Source: Terrabacter sp. Root181 (GTDB lineage Bacteria > Actinomycetota > Actinomycetes > Actinomycetales > Dermatophilaceae). From it: a stretch of 64,000 nucleotides of DNA. Shown in pieces: positions 28,196-36,418 of the stretch. Each line of letters opens with the position of its first letter. The first letter of the stretch is position 1. The position numbers were made by a program, and so were the translations under genes. The notes beneath the pieces were generated by a model. It searched no databases. It saw only the letters and a list, made by a program, of their open reading frames with translations, and was not told the DNA's origin. The stretch covers positions 1,505,813 to 1,569,812 of the forward strand of contig NZ_LMHU01000001.1 in the NCBI RefSeq assembly GCF_001428505.1, in the 5' to 3' direction.

Positions 28196-28741
28196 ATGCG
28201 CTGGGACCGCCTCTTCGACGACCTCGAGGCCCAGCTCGCGCTGCATGACGTGCGCGGGCTCGAGGCCGAGGTCGCAGACCGGACCCGGCGTGAGCGGGCG
28301 CTGCTCGACGTCCACGCGCGACTGCTCGCCCATGTCGACGCGACGCACGTCGGGCTGCGGCTGCGAGAGCGGGTGGTCGCGGGACGGCTCGTCGACGTCG
28401 GCCCCGACTGGGCGCTCGTCGAGACCGCGCCGGGACGGCCCGTCCTGGTGGCGCTTGCGGCGGTCCGGGCCGTGTCGGGCTTGGGGCCGGGAGCCCGGAC
28501 GCCGTCGGTCGTGGCCCGACGTTTCGTGCTGGGGGCGGCGCTGCGGGCGGTGAGCCGGGACCGGGCCGTCGTGGAGGTCGTCGACGTGGACGGGCACCCG
28601 GCTACGGGGACCGTCGACGTCGTCGGGTCCGACCACCTCGAGCTGGCCGAGCACGCGCCCGACGAGACGCGGCGTTCGGCCAACGTCACCGGGCGGCTGC
28701 TCGTACCCTTCTGGTCGCTCGCGTCGGTGCGTCGCCTCTGA
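28196..28741 (+). CDS. Conserved actinobacterial protein of unknown function
   Basis: ATG 28196 gives 181 residues; GGGGAGGG lies 8-15 nt upstream. It begins MRWDRLFDDLEAQLALHDVRGLEAEVADRTRRERALLDVHARLLA, an amphipathic helical region of ~45 residues, then GLRLRERVVAGRLVDVGPDWALVE, a small beta-strand unit, and ends VTGRLLVPFWSLASVRRL. Similar proteins in actinobacteria are placed between the secA/LysM locus and bldC and are sometimes annotated as Fis-family regulators without visible support; I see no Fis-type HTH. There is no signal peptide, so it is cytoplasmic. It is convergent with bldC with a 27-bp gap. Confidence 0.7.
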   Translation: MRWDRLFDDLEAQLALHDVRGLEAEVADRTRRERALLDVHARLLAHVDATHVGLRLRERVVAGRLVDVGPDWALVETAPGRPVLVALAAVRAVSGLGPGARTPSVVARRFVLGAALRAVSRDRAVVEVVDVDGHPATGTVDVVGSDHLELAEHAPDETRRSANVTGRLLVPFWSLASVRRL

Positions 28742-28768
28742 GGGTGGCGGGGCGGGGCGGCCCCGGGC

Positions 28769-28996
28769 TCACTCCTCGGCTGAGCCGCCGAAGGGGTGCG
28801 CCTGCACGAAGGACTTCGTCTCCGCGTACATCCGCTGGATGTAGCCCTCGAGCTCGGTGGCCTCGACACGCCACTGGCCACGGCCACCGATCTTGATGGC
28901 CGGCAGCTCACCGGACCGCACGAGGGCGTAGGCCTGGGCGGAGGAGATGTTGAGGATCTCCGACACCTCGGCGAGCTGCAGGAACCGCTGGGCCAC
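28769..28996 (-). CDS. bldC: BldC-like MerR-type helix-turn-helix protein
   Basis: The product has 75 residues. GTG 28996 has GAGGAGGAG about 6 nt upstream. The sequence FLQLAEVSEILNISSAQAYALVRSGELPAIKIGGRGQWRVEATELEGYIQRMY is the winged helix of BldC, a single-domain MerR relative that polymerises on direct repeats in Streptomyces and controls development genes. In Micrococcales it is present without sporulation, so its targets here are unknown. A TAGGAT box at 29127-29132 suggests a leader of about 120 nt. Confidence 0.9.
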   Translation of the reverse strand: MAQRFLQLAEVSEILNISSAQAYALVRSGELPAIKIGGRGQWRVEATELEGYIQRMYAETKSFVQAHPFGGSAEE

Positions 28997-29126
28997 GTTG
29001 TCTCCTCCTCTGGCACCGTCTCGTCGACGGCCTCGACCACACCCGTACCCGTCGCGCCGCCTCCGGGCACGGACACCGCCGCCCGACTGCCACTCGAGCG
29101 GTCGGTCCACGGCAGGGAACGTCCTC

Positions 29127-29132
29127 ATCCTA
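29127..29132 (-). promoter_or_regulatory. Possible -10 box of bldC
   Basis: TAGGAT on the minus strand, giving an untranslated leader of ~120 nt. The 28997-29282 spacer shows no other clear element. Confidence 0.4.
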
Positions 29133-29282
29133 GGGATCGACCCCGCCGTCATCGTGCGTCGTCCCCAGCTGTGCACCTGGACGGGCGGTTTGCGTCCGGT
29201 TGATGCAAGATGTTGCCGCGTCGTCGCGGTGACCTGCGCCCGGCGCGCCCAGGCATCGACCAGCGGACCACAGGGGGCCCAC

Positions 29283-29945
29283 ATGACCGAGCTCGCCACT
29301 CCCAGCGCCAAGCGCCTGCAGCGACCGTCCTGGCGCGACAGCCGCCTCGTGGTCGGCGTGCTGCTCGTCGTCGTCGCGGCGACGCTCGGTGCCAAGGCCG
29401 TCGCCAGCGCCGACGACCGGGTCCCGGTCTGGGTCGCGGCGAGCAACCTCGTCGCCGGTGACGAGGTCGAGGAGGCATCCTTCGTGCGTGCGGACGTCCG
29501 GCTCGCGGACGGCATGACCGGCTACCTCGCCGCCGACGCGCCCGCCCCGACCGGCTCGTTCATGGTGCGCGACGTGCGCGCCGGCGAGCTCGTGCCCGTG
29601 TCCGCGGTCGGTGGGGCCGACGCCGTCGACGTGCAGCGGGTGACCGTCCGCGCCGACGCGATGTCCACGACGGGGCTGGCCCGCGGCAGTCGCGTCGACG
29701 TCTTCGTCACGCCCAAGTCCTCGACGACGAGCGACGCAGCGGCCACCCCGACGAAGAAGGTCCTCGCGTCCGCCGCCGTGGCCGCGGTGATGACGAGCAG
29801 TGGCGGCTTCGGGTCGGGATCGATGACGTCGGTGCAGATCTATGTGCCCGCCGACAAGGTCCAGCCCCTCGTCGAGGCGGTGGACGGCGAGGCCAAGCTG
29901 ACCCTCGTCCCGTCCGTCGGAGCCGTCACGGGCGGTGGAGCATGA
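29283..29945 (+). CDS. SAF-domain membrane protein (CpaB/RcpC-like)
   Basis: The product has 220 residues. One N-terminal transmembrane segment (LVVGVLLVVVAATLGAKAVA, ~22-42) is followed by a SAF domain: VPVWVAASNLVAGDEVEEASFVRADVRLAD and FMVRDVRAGELVPVSAV. The remainder (VTVRADAMSTTGLARGSRVDVFVTP, VQIYVPADKVQPLVEAVDG) continues as in CpaB/RcpC proteins of Flp-pilus assembly. The stop overlaps the next start (ATGA). Normally such a pair is followed by tadA, tadB and tadC; here they are absent. It may be a stand-alone export or membrane-anchoring module. Confidence 0.85.
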   Translation: MTELATPSAKRLQRPSWRDSRLVVGVLLVVVAATLGAKAVASADDRVPVWVAASNLVAGDEVEEASFVRADVRLADGMTGYLAADAPAPTGSFMVRDVRAGELVPVSAVGGADAVDVQRVTVRADAMSTTGLARGSRVDVFVTPKSSTTSDAAATPTKKVLASAAVAAVMTSSGGFGSGSMTSVQIYVPADKVQPLVEAVDGEAKLTLVPSVGAVTGGGA

Positions 29946-31411
29946 CCGAGGTCCTGACCGCCCTCAGCCACCAGTGGGAGTCGGCGGTCGCGACGACGCT
30001 CGAGGGCCTGCGCGACGTGACGGTGACCCGTCGGTGTGCCGACGTGTCCGAGCTGCTCTCGGTGGCCGACGCCGGCCTCGGCGACACCGCCGTCGTCTCC
30101 TCCGACCTGCGTGGACTCGACCTGGCGGTCGTGAAACGCCTGCGCGCCAATCGGATCCGCGTGATCGGGGTGCACCCCGCCGACGACGAGGGCGCGGAGC
30201 GCCGGCTCCGCCAGCTGACGATCACGGCCACCGTTGCGGTCGATGCGGGCACCGACCGGTGGCAGCAGTCGCTCGAGGACGGTGCGGCCGACGTCGACGA
30301 TCTCGAGGCGGCCCTGCGCGACGGCGCGGGTCGCGACGGGGCCAGCCCGGCCGAGGCCGCCGCAGCCGCCGCAGCCGCCGCAGCCGCCGACGAGGTCTCC
30401 GGGTGGCGTCCTGCGGGTGCCGTCGCGCCGGGTCGAGCGTCGGACGAGCCGCGCGACGCCGGGGTCCTGGCCGTCGACGGCGAGGTCCCGGGTCGCGGCA
30501 CTGCTCCGCGACCGGGACCCGAACGTGCGCCCGTCGTGGCGGTGTGGGGGCCCACCGGGGCGCCGGGGCGCACGACCGTCGCGACGACGCTCGCGGCCGA
30601 GATCGCCGGCCGCGGCGTCGAGGTGCTGCTCGTCGACGCCGACACCTACGGGGGCTGCGTGGCACAGACCCTGGGGCTGCTCGACGAGGCGCCGGGGATC
30701 GCGGCTGCGTGCCGCGCGGCCGACCAGGGCCTGCTCGACCTGCCCGCCCTCTCGCGGATCGCCCCCGAGGTCGTCCCGGGCCTGCGCGTGCTGACCGGGC
30801 TGCCGAAGGCGGAGCGCTGGCCCGAGGTGCGGGCCGCCGCTCTCGAGCGGGTCCTCGAGCTGAGCCGCGAGCTCGTGCGGGTCGTCGTCGTCGACTGCGC
30901 GTTCTGCCTCGAGGACGACGAGGAGCTCAGCTACGACACGGTCGCCCCCCGCCGCAACGAGGCCACCCTGACCTCCTTGGCGGCCTCCGACGTCGTCGTC
31001 GCCGTCGGTGGCGCCGACCCGGTGGCGCTGCAGCGTTTCGTCCGGGGCCTCCAGGAGCTCGGCACGGTGCCGTCCGGTGAGCCGGTCCCCGTCGTCAACC
31101 GGGTCCGCAGCGGCGCCGTCGGGTCCCGTCCCGAGTCCCGCATCGCCGACTCGCTCCTGCGCTTCGCAGGACTCACGTCGGTGCGGTTCGTGCCCGACGA
31201 CGCCCCGGGCGTCGACGGGGCGCTGCTCGCCGGACGCTCGCTCGTCGAGCACGCGCCGGACTCTCCGGTGCGTCATGCCGTCGCCGACCTCGCGACCGGC
31301 CTGCTGCCGTGGACGGCCCCGCCCGGAGATCGTCGGGACCGACGCGATCGCCGCGGCCGTCGACGTCGGCTGGGCCCGGGTAGCCGCTCGTCGAGTGCTG
31401 TCGGCACCTGA
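29942..31411 (+). CDS. CpaE/MinD-like P-loop ATPase
   Basis: The product has 489 residues. The N-terminal ~130 residues resemble a receiver-like pseudo-domain (VVSSDLRGLDLAVVKRLRANRIRVIGV). A linker with an alanine run (14 Ala, gcc/gca repeats at ~30353-30390) leads to a ParA/MinD-type ATPase from ~residue 200: VVAVWGPTGAPGRTTVATTLAAE, EVLLVDADTYGG, and VVVVDCAFCLED in place of the DxxxG motif. The Walker A lysine is replaced (GRTT instead of GKT), as in several actinobacterial CpaE proteins. The C-terminus is Arg/Asp-rich. It is coupled to the SAF gene; localisation to the membrane through its partner is inferred. Confidence 0.8.
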   Translation: MTEVLTALSHQWESAVATTLEGLRDVTVTRRCADVSELLSVADAGLGDTAVVSSDLRGLDLAVVKRLRANRIRVIGVHPADDEGAERRLRQLTITATVAVDAGTDRWQQSLEDGAADVDDLEAALRDGAGRDGASPAEAAAAAAAAAAADEVSGWRPAGAVAPGRASDEPRDAGVLAVDGEVPGRGTAPRPGPERAPVVAVWGPTGAPGRTTVATTLAAEIAGRGVEVLLVDADTYGGCVAQTLGLLDEAPGIAAACRAADQGLLDLPALSRIAPEVVPGLRVLTGLPKAERWPEVRAAALERVLELSRELVRVVVVDCAFCLEDDEELSYDTVAPRRNEATLTSLAASDVVVAVGGADPVALQRFVRGLQELGTVPSGEPVPVVNRVRSGAVGSRPESRIADSLLRFAGLTSVRFVPDDAPGVDGALLAGRSLVEHAPDSPVRHAVADLATGLLPWTAPPGDRRDRRDRRGRRRRLGPGSRSSSAVGT

Positions 31412-31430
31412 GCAGGCGGCGCCGCTCAGG
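31407..31430. terminator. Hairpin over the convergent stop codons
   Basis: CCTGAGC (31407-31413) pairs with GCTCAGG (31424-31430); both gene stops lie inside it. A short stem, so only moderately supported. Confidence 0.4.
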
Positions 31431-32784
31431 GCGCGAAGAGGATCGTCAGACCGCCGAGCGTGTAGAAGACCATGACGACCATGAGCGGCACCTGCCCGAT
31501 CACCGCGGCGCGGCGGTCGAGGACCGTGATCGCGCGCTCGTGGGCGGCCAGGACGCCGAGCAGGTGCCCGACGACGATGCTCACGGCCTGGATCGTCGCG
31601 ACGAGGGTCGGCTGGATGAGCAGGTCGCTCGGGGTGAGGTCGGCGGTGCCGAGCAGGTCGGCGCCGGTGCCGAGCGGGTCGGTCAGCAGGCGCCATGCGT
31701 ACTGCCCCTGGTAGACCCACAGGGACCAGTAGTGCGCGATGACGTAGCCGCCGGCGATCGGGATCAGCGACGGAGCGATGTCGCTGACGAAGGCGAAGGA
31801 GCGGGAGAAGGGCTCGCCGGCGAGCCTCATCGAGACGACCGAGGCCAGCCAGATCGTCACGGCCACGAGGCCGAAGAACGCGAGGAGGGTGGCGGTCCGC
31901 AGCAGCGCCGACGGCACCGGTGAGGTCTGCACGAACGTCGCCCACGAGAGGTTGGCCGAGAAGCCGTCGTATGCCGTCCCGCCGAGCATGACGGCGACGG
32001 TGGGCACGAGCCCCCGCTGGCCGCGGAGGCCGTTGACACCGTGGAGGGGCGTGCGGAGCACCCATCTCCCGTCGCGGCGCCGACCGAGCGGCGCGAGCAG
32101 GCCCAGCAGGCGTGACCACGCCTCGAAGGGGTCGGCGTGGTCGAACCACGTGCGGCCGAAGACGGCCGCACCGAGCAGCGACACGGCGAAGAAGCCGGCG
32201 ACGAGGAACCGGAGGAAGCCGAGCGAGGTGTTGTCCTCGGCGACGAGCTCGACCCACGTGAAGGTCCCGAGCCCCAGCGCGGCCGGCCAGAGGCCCCAGC
32301 GGTAGGGCAGCGCCGCGAGGTCGGGGGAGACGCGGGCCAGGCGGAGCAGCCCGGCGTGCAGCGCCCGCAGCGGGTTGACGACCCGCCAGACCGGACCGAG
32401 CAGCATCGAGGAGAAGGCAAGCCCCACCCAGAGCCACACGTAGACGACGTGGGGCACCGGGTTGCGGGCGGAGTCGGGGCCGAGGACGAGCGCGGCGAGC
32501 GTCCACACCGTGACGATGCCCGCGAGGACCCGCGCCACGACCCGCAGCCAGTGCGAGTCGAGGACGGCGGCGACCGGTCCGGGCAGCAGCACCCCGTCCG
32601 TGTCACTCAGGCGCGGCTCGCGCCACAGGGTGCTGATGGCGACGAACGAGATGACGAGGGCCGCGACCGCGGCGATGACGAGGGCCGTGAACGGCAGCGG
32701 GAGGTCGCCGCGGCTGCCGACGCCGTGGGCCGGGACCAGCGCGCCGAGCCGGGCTGGGGCGAGCGCGGCCGGGATGAGCCCCAC
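31426..32784 (-). CDS. Polytopic membrane protein of the family often annotated as fenitrothion hydrolase (FedA-like)
   Basis: GTG 32784 gives 452 residues, 2 bp after the upstream stop. The N-terminus reads LVPAHGVGSRGDLPLPFTALVIAAVAALVISFVAISTLW; the HG..DLPLP element before the first membrane segment is the family hallmark. About ten membrane segments follow, with WVGLAFSSMLLGPVWRVVNPLRALHAG, AEDNTSLGFLRF and AHYWSLWVYQGQY as conserved loops. Known: automatic pipelines call this family fenitrothion hydrolase from one Burkholderia protein; that activity is unlikely to be the general role. It forms an operon with a cupredoxin-like lipoprotein, which hints at metal or electron chemistry at the membrane; this is inference. 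Confidence 0.75.
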   Translation of the reverse strand: MGLIPAALAPARLGALVPAHGVGSRGDLPLPFTALVIAAVAALVISFVAISTLWREPRLSDTDGVLLPGPVAAVLDSHWLRVVARVLAGIVTVWTLAALVLGPDSARNPVPHVVYVWLWVGLAFSSMLLGPVWRVVNPLRALHAGLLRLARVSPDLAALPYRWGLWPAALGLGTFTWVELVAEDNTSLGFLRFLVAGFFAVSLLGAAVFGRTWFDHADPFEAWSRLLGLLAPLGRRRDGRWVLRTPLHGVNGLRGQRGLVPTVAVMLGGTAYDGFSANLSWATFVQTSPVPSALLRTATLLAFFGLVAVTIWLASVVSMRLAGEPFSRSFAFVSDIAPSLIPIAGGYVIAHYWSLWVYQGQYAWRLLTDPLGTGADLLGTADLTPSDLLIQPTLVATIQAVSIVVGHLLGVLAAHERAITVLDRRAAVIGQVPLMVVMVFYTLGGLTILFAP

Positions 32785-32786
32785 GG

Positions 32787-33173
32787 TCAGCGGACGGCGA
32801 CCGTGAGCAGGGTCAGGGCGGGGTCGTGCGTCTCCACCTCGTAGACGCCGGCCTCGGTGCCGGTGAGGCGCAGTGTCGTCGGGGTGCCGGCCTTGAGCGT
32901 CGCCTCGACGTCGAAGCCGTGGGCGTGCAGCTCGTCGTCGTGGTCGCTCGTCACGACGAGCTCGAGCGTCGAGCCGATCGGCAGGTCGACCTGCGCCGGG
33001 GCCGGAGTCACGGTCGTGCCGGTGACGGTCACCTCGAGGCGCCTGACGCTGCCCGTCGAGGCGACGCCGATGGCACCGCCCGGCCCCGGTTCGGGGCTGC
33101 CGGACGAGCACGCAGCGGCTGCGACGAGGGCGAGGACGCACACGGCATACGGGAGGGCACGAAACGCACGCAT
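32787..33173 (-). CDS. Cupredoxin-like lipoprotein
   Basis: The product has 128 residues. ATG 33173 lies 7 bp after a TAGGAT box (leaderless). The signal peptide is LPYAVCVLALVAAAACSSG; the Cys in AAAC is the likely lipidation site. The mature domain of ~90 residues is beta-rich: VDLPIGSTLELVVTSDHDDELHAHGFDVEATL, then LTGTEAGVYEVETHDPALTLLTVAV. The HAHGFDVE and the C-terminal YEVETHD follow the cupredoxin-1 pattern, but the usual Cys copper ligand is missing, so copper binding is uncertain. It is co-transcribed with the FedA-like membrane protein. Confidence 0.75.
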   Translation of the reverse strand: MRAFRALPYAVCVLALVAAAACSSGSPEPGPGGAIGVASTGSVRRLEVTVTGTTVTPAPAQVDLPIGSTLELVVTSDHDDELHAHGFDVEATLKAGTPTTLRLTGTEAGVYEVETHDPALTLLTVAVR

Positions 33174-33180
33174 GGCCACG

Positions 33181-33186
33181 ATCCTA
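33181..33186 (-). promoter_or_regulatory. -10 box of the cupredoxin-like lipoprotein operon (leaderless)
   Basis: TAGGAT on the minus strand, 7 bp before ATG 33173. Confidence 0.65.
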
Positions 33187-33201
33187 GGCAGGGGCGTCTG
33201 G

Positions 33202-33207
33202 CAGAGT
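33202..33207 (+). promoter_or_regulatory. -10 box of the WS/DGAT gene (leaderless)
   Basis: CAGAGT followed by 6 bp and ATG 33214. Only about 40 bp separate the two divergent starts, so the promoters overlap. Confidence 0.55.
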
Positions 33208-33213
33208 GTGAGC

Positions 33214-34635
33214 ATGTCTGACCGCCTGACCTCGCTCGACGCGTCGTTCCTCTACCTCGAGGAGTCCACCACGTCGATGCACGTCGGGTCGGTCATGGTC
33301 TTCCAGCCTCCTCGCGAGGGGTTCGACTACGACCAGCTCGTCCGGATCATCGAGAGCCGGATCGGGGCGATCCCTCGCTTCCGGCAGAAGGTCCGCGACG
33401 TGCCGGGACGCATCGGCAACCCCGTGTGGGTCGACGACGAGGCCTTCGACATGGGCTACCACGTGCGCCGTGCGGGCCTCCCACGCCCGGGCAGCGACCG
33501 GCAGCTGCAGGACTTCGTCGCGCGGGTCCAGCCGCGCAAGCTCGACCGCACCCGCCCGCTGTGGGAGGTCTACCTCGTCGAGGGGCTGCACGACGGCCGG
33601 TTCGCCATCGTCACCAAGACGCACCACGCGCTCATCGACGGCGTCAACGCCCTCGACATTGCCCACGTCATCGTCGACGCCGTCAAGGGCGAGGGCCAGG
33701 ACGACGTCGTCGTGCCGTGGGAGCCGAGCCGTTCGCCCTCGTCGGTCGAGCTCGTCACCGGGGCCGTCATCGACGCGGTGCGGCGCCCGACCCAGGTCGT
33801 CGACCTCGTGCGCGGCGGCCTCAACGACGCCCTCAACGTCGGCCTCCGTGCCGTCGAGTCCGCCGGCCAGGTGCTCTCCACCGTCGCGCGCACCGCGGCG
33901 CGCCCGGCCCCCGACTCGCCCCTCAACGCCGAGATCGGGTCGGCCCGCCGGTGGGTCATGATCGCGACCGACCTCGAGGACTACCGCCTCGTGCGCAAGC
34001 GCCTGGCGCGTGGCGCATACGCCGAGGACGTGACGATCAACGACGTCGTGCTGGCCACCATCGCCGGCGGCTTCCGCGCGTGGCTCCTCGGACGCGGCGA
34101 GGCCGTGAGCCCGCACACGTCGGTGCGGGCGATGGTGCCGGTCAGCATCTACGGCGACGACCCCGCCGGGATGTATGCCAACCAGGTCATGGCGTGCGTC
34201 GTCAACCTGCCCGTCGGCGAGCCCGGGGCCTCGATGCGCCTGCACCAGATCGCCTTCGCGATGCGCCAGCAGATGGAGGGCGGCCAGGCGGTCGGCGCGA
34301 CGTCCCTCGCCAACCTCGCCGGGTTCGCCCCGCCGACCCTGCACGCCCTCGGGGCGCGGCTCGGCTCGGCGATGTCTCGCCGGCTCTACAACGTCATGAT
34401 CACCAACGTGCCGGGCCCGCAGGCCCCGCTCTACGCCGGCGACGCCGAGATGCTCTCGACCTATCCGGTGACGCCGCTCGCCAAGGGGCAGGCGCTCTCG
34501 ATCGGCATCACGTCCTACAACGGCGGCGTCTACTTCGGCCTCAACGCCGACCGCGACGCGATGCCGGACGTCGACGTGCTCGGCCAGTCGATCGTCGAGT
34601 CGCTCGCCGAGCTGACGAGCGGGAGGGAGTCCTGA
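33214..34635 (+). CDS. Wax ester synthase/diacylglycerol acyltransferase (WS/DGAT)
   Basis: The product has 473 residues. It transfers acyl groups from acyl-CoA to diacylglycerol or fatty alcohols to make storage lipid. MSDRLTSLDASFLYLEESTTSMHVGSV is the family N-terminus; the catalytic motif HHxxxDG is KTHHALIDGVNALDI (~residues 135-149); PLWEVYLVEGL precedes it; further on come NDVVLATIAGGFRAWLL, VPVSIYG and VMITNVPGPQAPLYAGDA (the NVPGP motif), and SIGITSYNGGVYFGLNAD. The length is typical. ATG 33214 is supported by a leaderless promoter. The stop overlaps the next start by one base (TGATG). Confidence 0.95.
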   Translation: MSDRLTSLDASFLYLEESTTSMHVGSVMVFQPPREGFDYDQLVRIIESRIGAIPRFRQKVRDVPGRIGNPVWVDDEAFDMGYHVRRAGLPRPGSDRQLQDFVARVQPRKLDRTRPLWEVYLVEGLHDGRFAIVTKTHHALIDGVNALDIAHVIVDAVKGEGQDDVVVPWEPSRSPSSVELVTGAVIDAVRRPTQVVDLVRGGLNDALNVGLRAVESAGQVLSTVARTAARPAPDSPLNAEIGSARRWVMIATDLEDYRLVRKRLARGAYAEDVTINDVVLATIAGGFRAWLLGRGEAVSPHTSVRAMVPVSIYGDDPAGMYANQVMACVVNLPVGEPGASMRLHQIAFAMRQQMEGGQAVGATSLANLAGFAPPTLHALGARLGSAMSRRLYNVMITNVPGPQAPLYAGDAEMLSTYPVTPLAKGQALSIGITSYNGGVYFGLNADRDAMPDVDVLGQSIVESLAELTSGRES

Positions 34636-35075
34636 TGCCGGTCGTGCGTGTCTACGTGCCGCTGGGCCGTGCGGGCCTCGAGGAGCTCGCCGGCACGGGG
34701 GCGCTCGCGGCCGGACCGGGCACCCCGCGCACGGCGTATGCCGTCACGTCGCGCCTCGAGCAGGCCGCGCCGGGTCTCGACGTCGAGGACCTCGAGTACG
34801 CCGCCTTCAGCGATGCGGTGGAGGCGGCGGCCGGGCTGCGGTCCACGCGCTCGGACCGACGGGTCGTCGCGTCGGCGGACGCCGACGCCTCGTGGGTCGC
34901 ACCGCGCGACGGTGCGCCCGTGTCGAAGGTGGTGCTCACGTCGCCGGTACCGCTCTCGCGCGTCGCCTCCTTCCACCTCGACGACGAGGTCACGGGGGGT
35001 GTCGACGAAGAGGCGGACGAGCTGCTCTGGTACGACGTCACCGAGCTCGACGACGTCCGTTCCTTCTTCGGCTGA
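34635..35075 (+). CDS. DUF6912 family protein
   Basis: The product has 146 residues. It starts MPVVRVYVPLGRAGLEELAGTGAL and continues TAYAVTSRLEQAAPGLDVEDLEYAAFSDAVEAA, RRVVASADADAS and SKVVLTSPVPLSRVASFHLDDE, ending with an acidic segment (EEADELLWYDVTELDDVRSFFG). This fits the DUF6912 family of small cytoplasmic actinobacterial proteins; no function is known. It is coupled to the WS/DGAT gene by TGATG and followed after 9 bp by the Nudix fusion gene, so it is part of an operon. The TAYAV codons carry the GTATGCC octamer at 34735. Confidence 0.75.
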   Translation: MPVVRVYVPLGRAGLEELAGTGALAAGPGTPRTAYAVTSRLEQAAPGLDVEDLEYAAFSDAVEAAAGLRSTRSDRRVVASADADASWVAPRDGAPVSKVVLTSPVPLSRVASFHLDDEVTGGVDEEADELLWYDVTELDDVRSFFG

Positions 35076-35084
35076 GCTCGCCCC

Positions 35085-36392
35085 ATGGCCGACGACGAGG
35101 TGGTCGCGCTCTACGACGAGGCCGGCGAGGTCGCGGGGTCGGCGCCGCGCTCGGTCATGCGTGCCCGCAACCTGCGCCACGCGGCGTCCTCGATCGTCGT
35201 GCGAGACCCGCTGGGGCGCGTGTACGTCCACCGGCGCACCACGACGAAGGACGTCTACCCGGGTCTGCTCGACCTCGCGGCCGGTGGGGTCGTCCTGGCG
35301 GGGGAGGACCCGTCGCGGGGCGCGGTGCGCGAGGTGGAGGAGGAGCTCGGGGTCTCCGGGGTCCGGCTCGAGCCGCTCGGGGTCGCGGACTACGCGGACG
35401 ACCACACCCGCTACCGCGCCTTCCGGTTCGTCGTGACGTGGGACGGTCCGATCCGGTGGCAGCCAGAGGAGGTGTCGTGGGGGGAGTGGGTGACCGTCGA
35501 GGAGCTGGTGCGCCGGTTCGACGACCAGCCGGGGAGCATCGTGCCCGACAGCGTGGCGGTCTGGTCGCCGATCGTGCGCGCGTGGAACGCCGACCGGGTC
35601 CCGCTCCCGCAGGGGTGGGACACCGTGGCGACGCTCGTGGAGCGGCGCTGGGTCGACCGCACCGCGCGCCGCCCCGAGGTGGAGACCGCCCTGCTCGCCG
35701 AGGCGGTCCTGCTCCCGGCGATCGGGGACGGCCTGCCCGTGGAGGTGCCTCGACCGGTCGTGCTCGACCGTGAGCCGCTGCGCGTGCGGCACGTGCTCGT
35801 CGAGGGAGAGGCGGTCGACCCGGGACACCTGACGTCCGAGGACGGCGATGTCTTCGCGGCCTTCCTCTCGGCGCTCCATGCCACGCCGTTGCCCCTGGCC
35901 GCGGACGCCGGCTGCCCGTCGGCGGCGGACGACCACGTCCAGCGGGCTGCGCGGGCGGAGGGCTTCCGGCACGTCGTGCTGCCCCTGCTGCCGCCCGACC
36001 TCCGAGCGACCGGTGAGGCGCTGCTCGACCGCGTCTCCACGGTCGGTGCCCAGGCCCTCTGCCACGGCGACCTCGTCCCCGCGCACGTCCTCGCCCGTGA
36101 CGGGCGCCTGTCCGGCGTCATCGACTGGGGCGCCGCCCGGGTCACCGACCCCGCCGTGGACCTCGCCTGGGCCCTCAACGCGACGTCCGCCGCCTTCGTG
36201 GAGGCCGTGGCGTCCGAAGTGGACCACGACACGCGGGCGCGGGCCCGGGACTGGTATGCGCTCGCACCGTGGTTCGCCGTCCACCACGGCGCGGCACCGC
36301 CCGGGATCGGGCTCTCGGGTGAGCCGTCGACGGCGGTAGAGCGTGCCGTCGGGGCCGTGCTCTCGCGTCTGCTGTGGTGGCGCGACGCCTGA
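35085..36392 (+). CDS. Nudix hydrolase fused to an aminoglycoside-phosphotransferase-like domain
   Basis: The product has 435 residues. Residues ~25-165 are a Nudix domain of the IDI/YfcD type (RNLRHAASSIVVRDPLGRVYVHRRT..KDVYPGLLDLAAGG) with a full Nudix box GGVVLAGEDPSRGAVREVEE followed by ELGV. Residues ~185-435 are a phosphotransferase (APH) domain with a shortened N-lobe (ERRWVDRTARRPEVETALLAEAVLLPAI, VEVPRPV) and the catalytic core ALCHGDLVPAHVLARDGRLS then GVIDWGAARVTDPAVDLAW. The brackets HGD and IDWG correspond to the catalytic base and metal site. ATG 35085 follows DUF6912 by 9 bp. The substrate is unknown; one domain may process a nucleotide or small molecule and the other phosphorylate it. 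Confidence 0.85.
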   Translation: MADDEVVALYDEAGEVAGSAPRSVMRARNLRHAASSIVVRDPLGRVYVHRRTTTKDVYPGLLDLAAGGVVLAGEDPSRGAVREVEEELGVSGVRLEPLGVADYADDHTRYRAFRFVVTWDGPIRWQPEEVSWGEWVTVEELVRRFDDQPGSIVPDSVAVWSPIVRAWNADRVPLPQGWDTVATLVERRWVDRTARRPEVETALLAEAVLLPAIGDGLPVEVPRPVVLDREPLRVRHVLVEGEAVDPGHLTSEDGDVFAAFLSALHATPLPLAADAGCPSAADDHVQRAARAEGFRHVVLPLLPPDLRATGEALLDRVSTVGAQALCHGDLVPAHVLARDGRLSGVIDWGAARVTDPAVDLAWALNATSAAFVEAVASEVDHDTRARARDWYALAPWFAVHHGAAPPGIGLSGEPSTAVERAVGAVLSRLLWWRDA

Positions 36393-36418
36393 CGGGTTGC
36401 CGCGATCTCACCAGGCTC

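Noticed and set aside
31426-32784. Literal assignment as fenitrothion hydrolase
   Set aside because: The family name comes from a single enzyme; nothing in sequence or context supports pesticide hydrolysis here.
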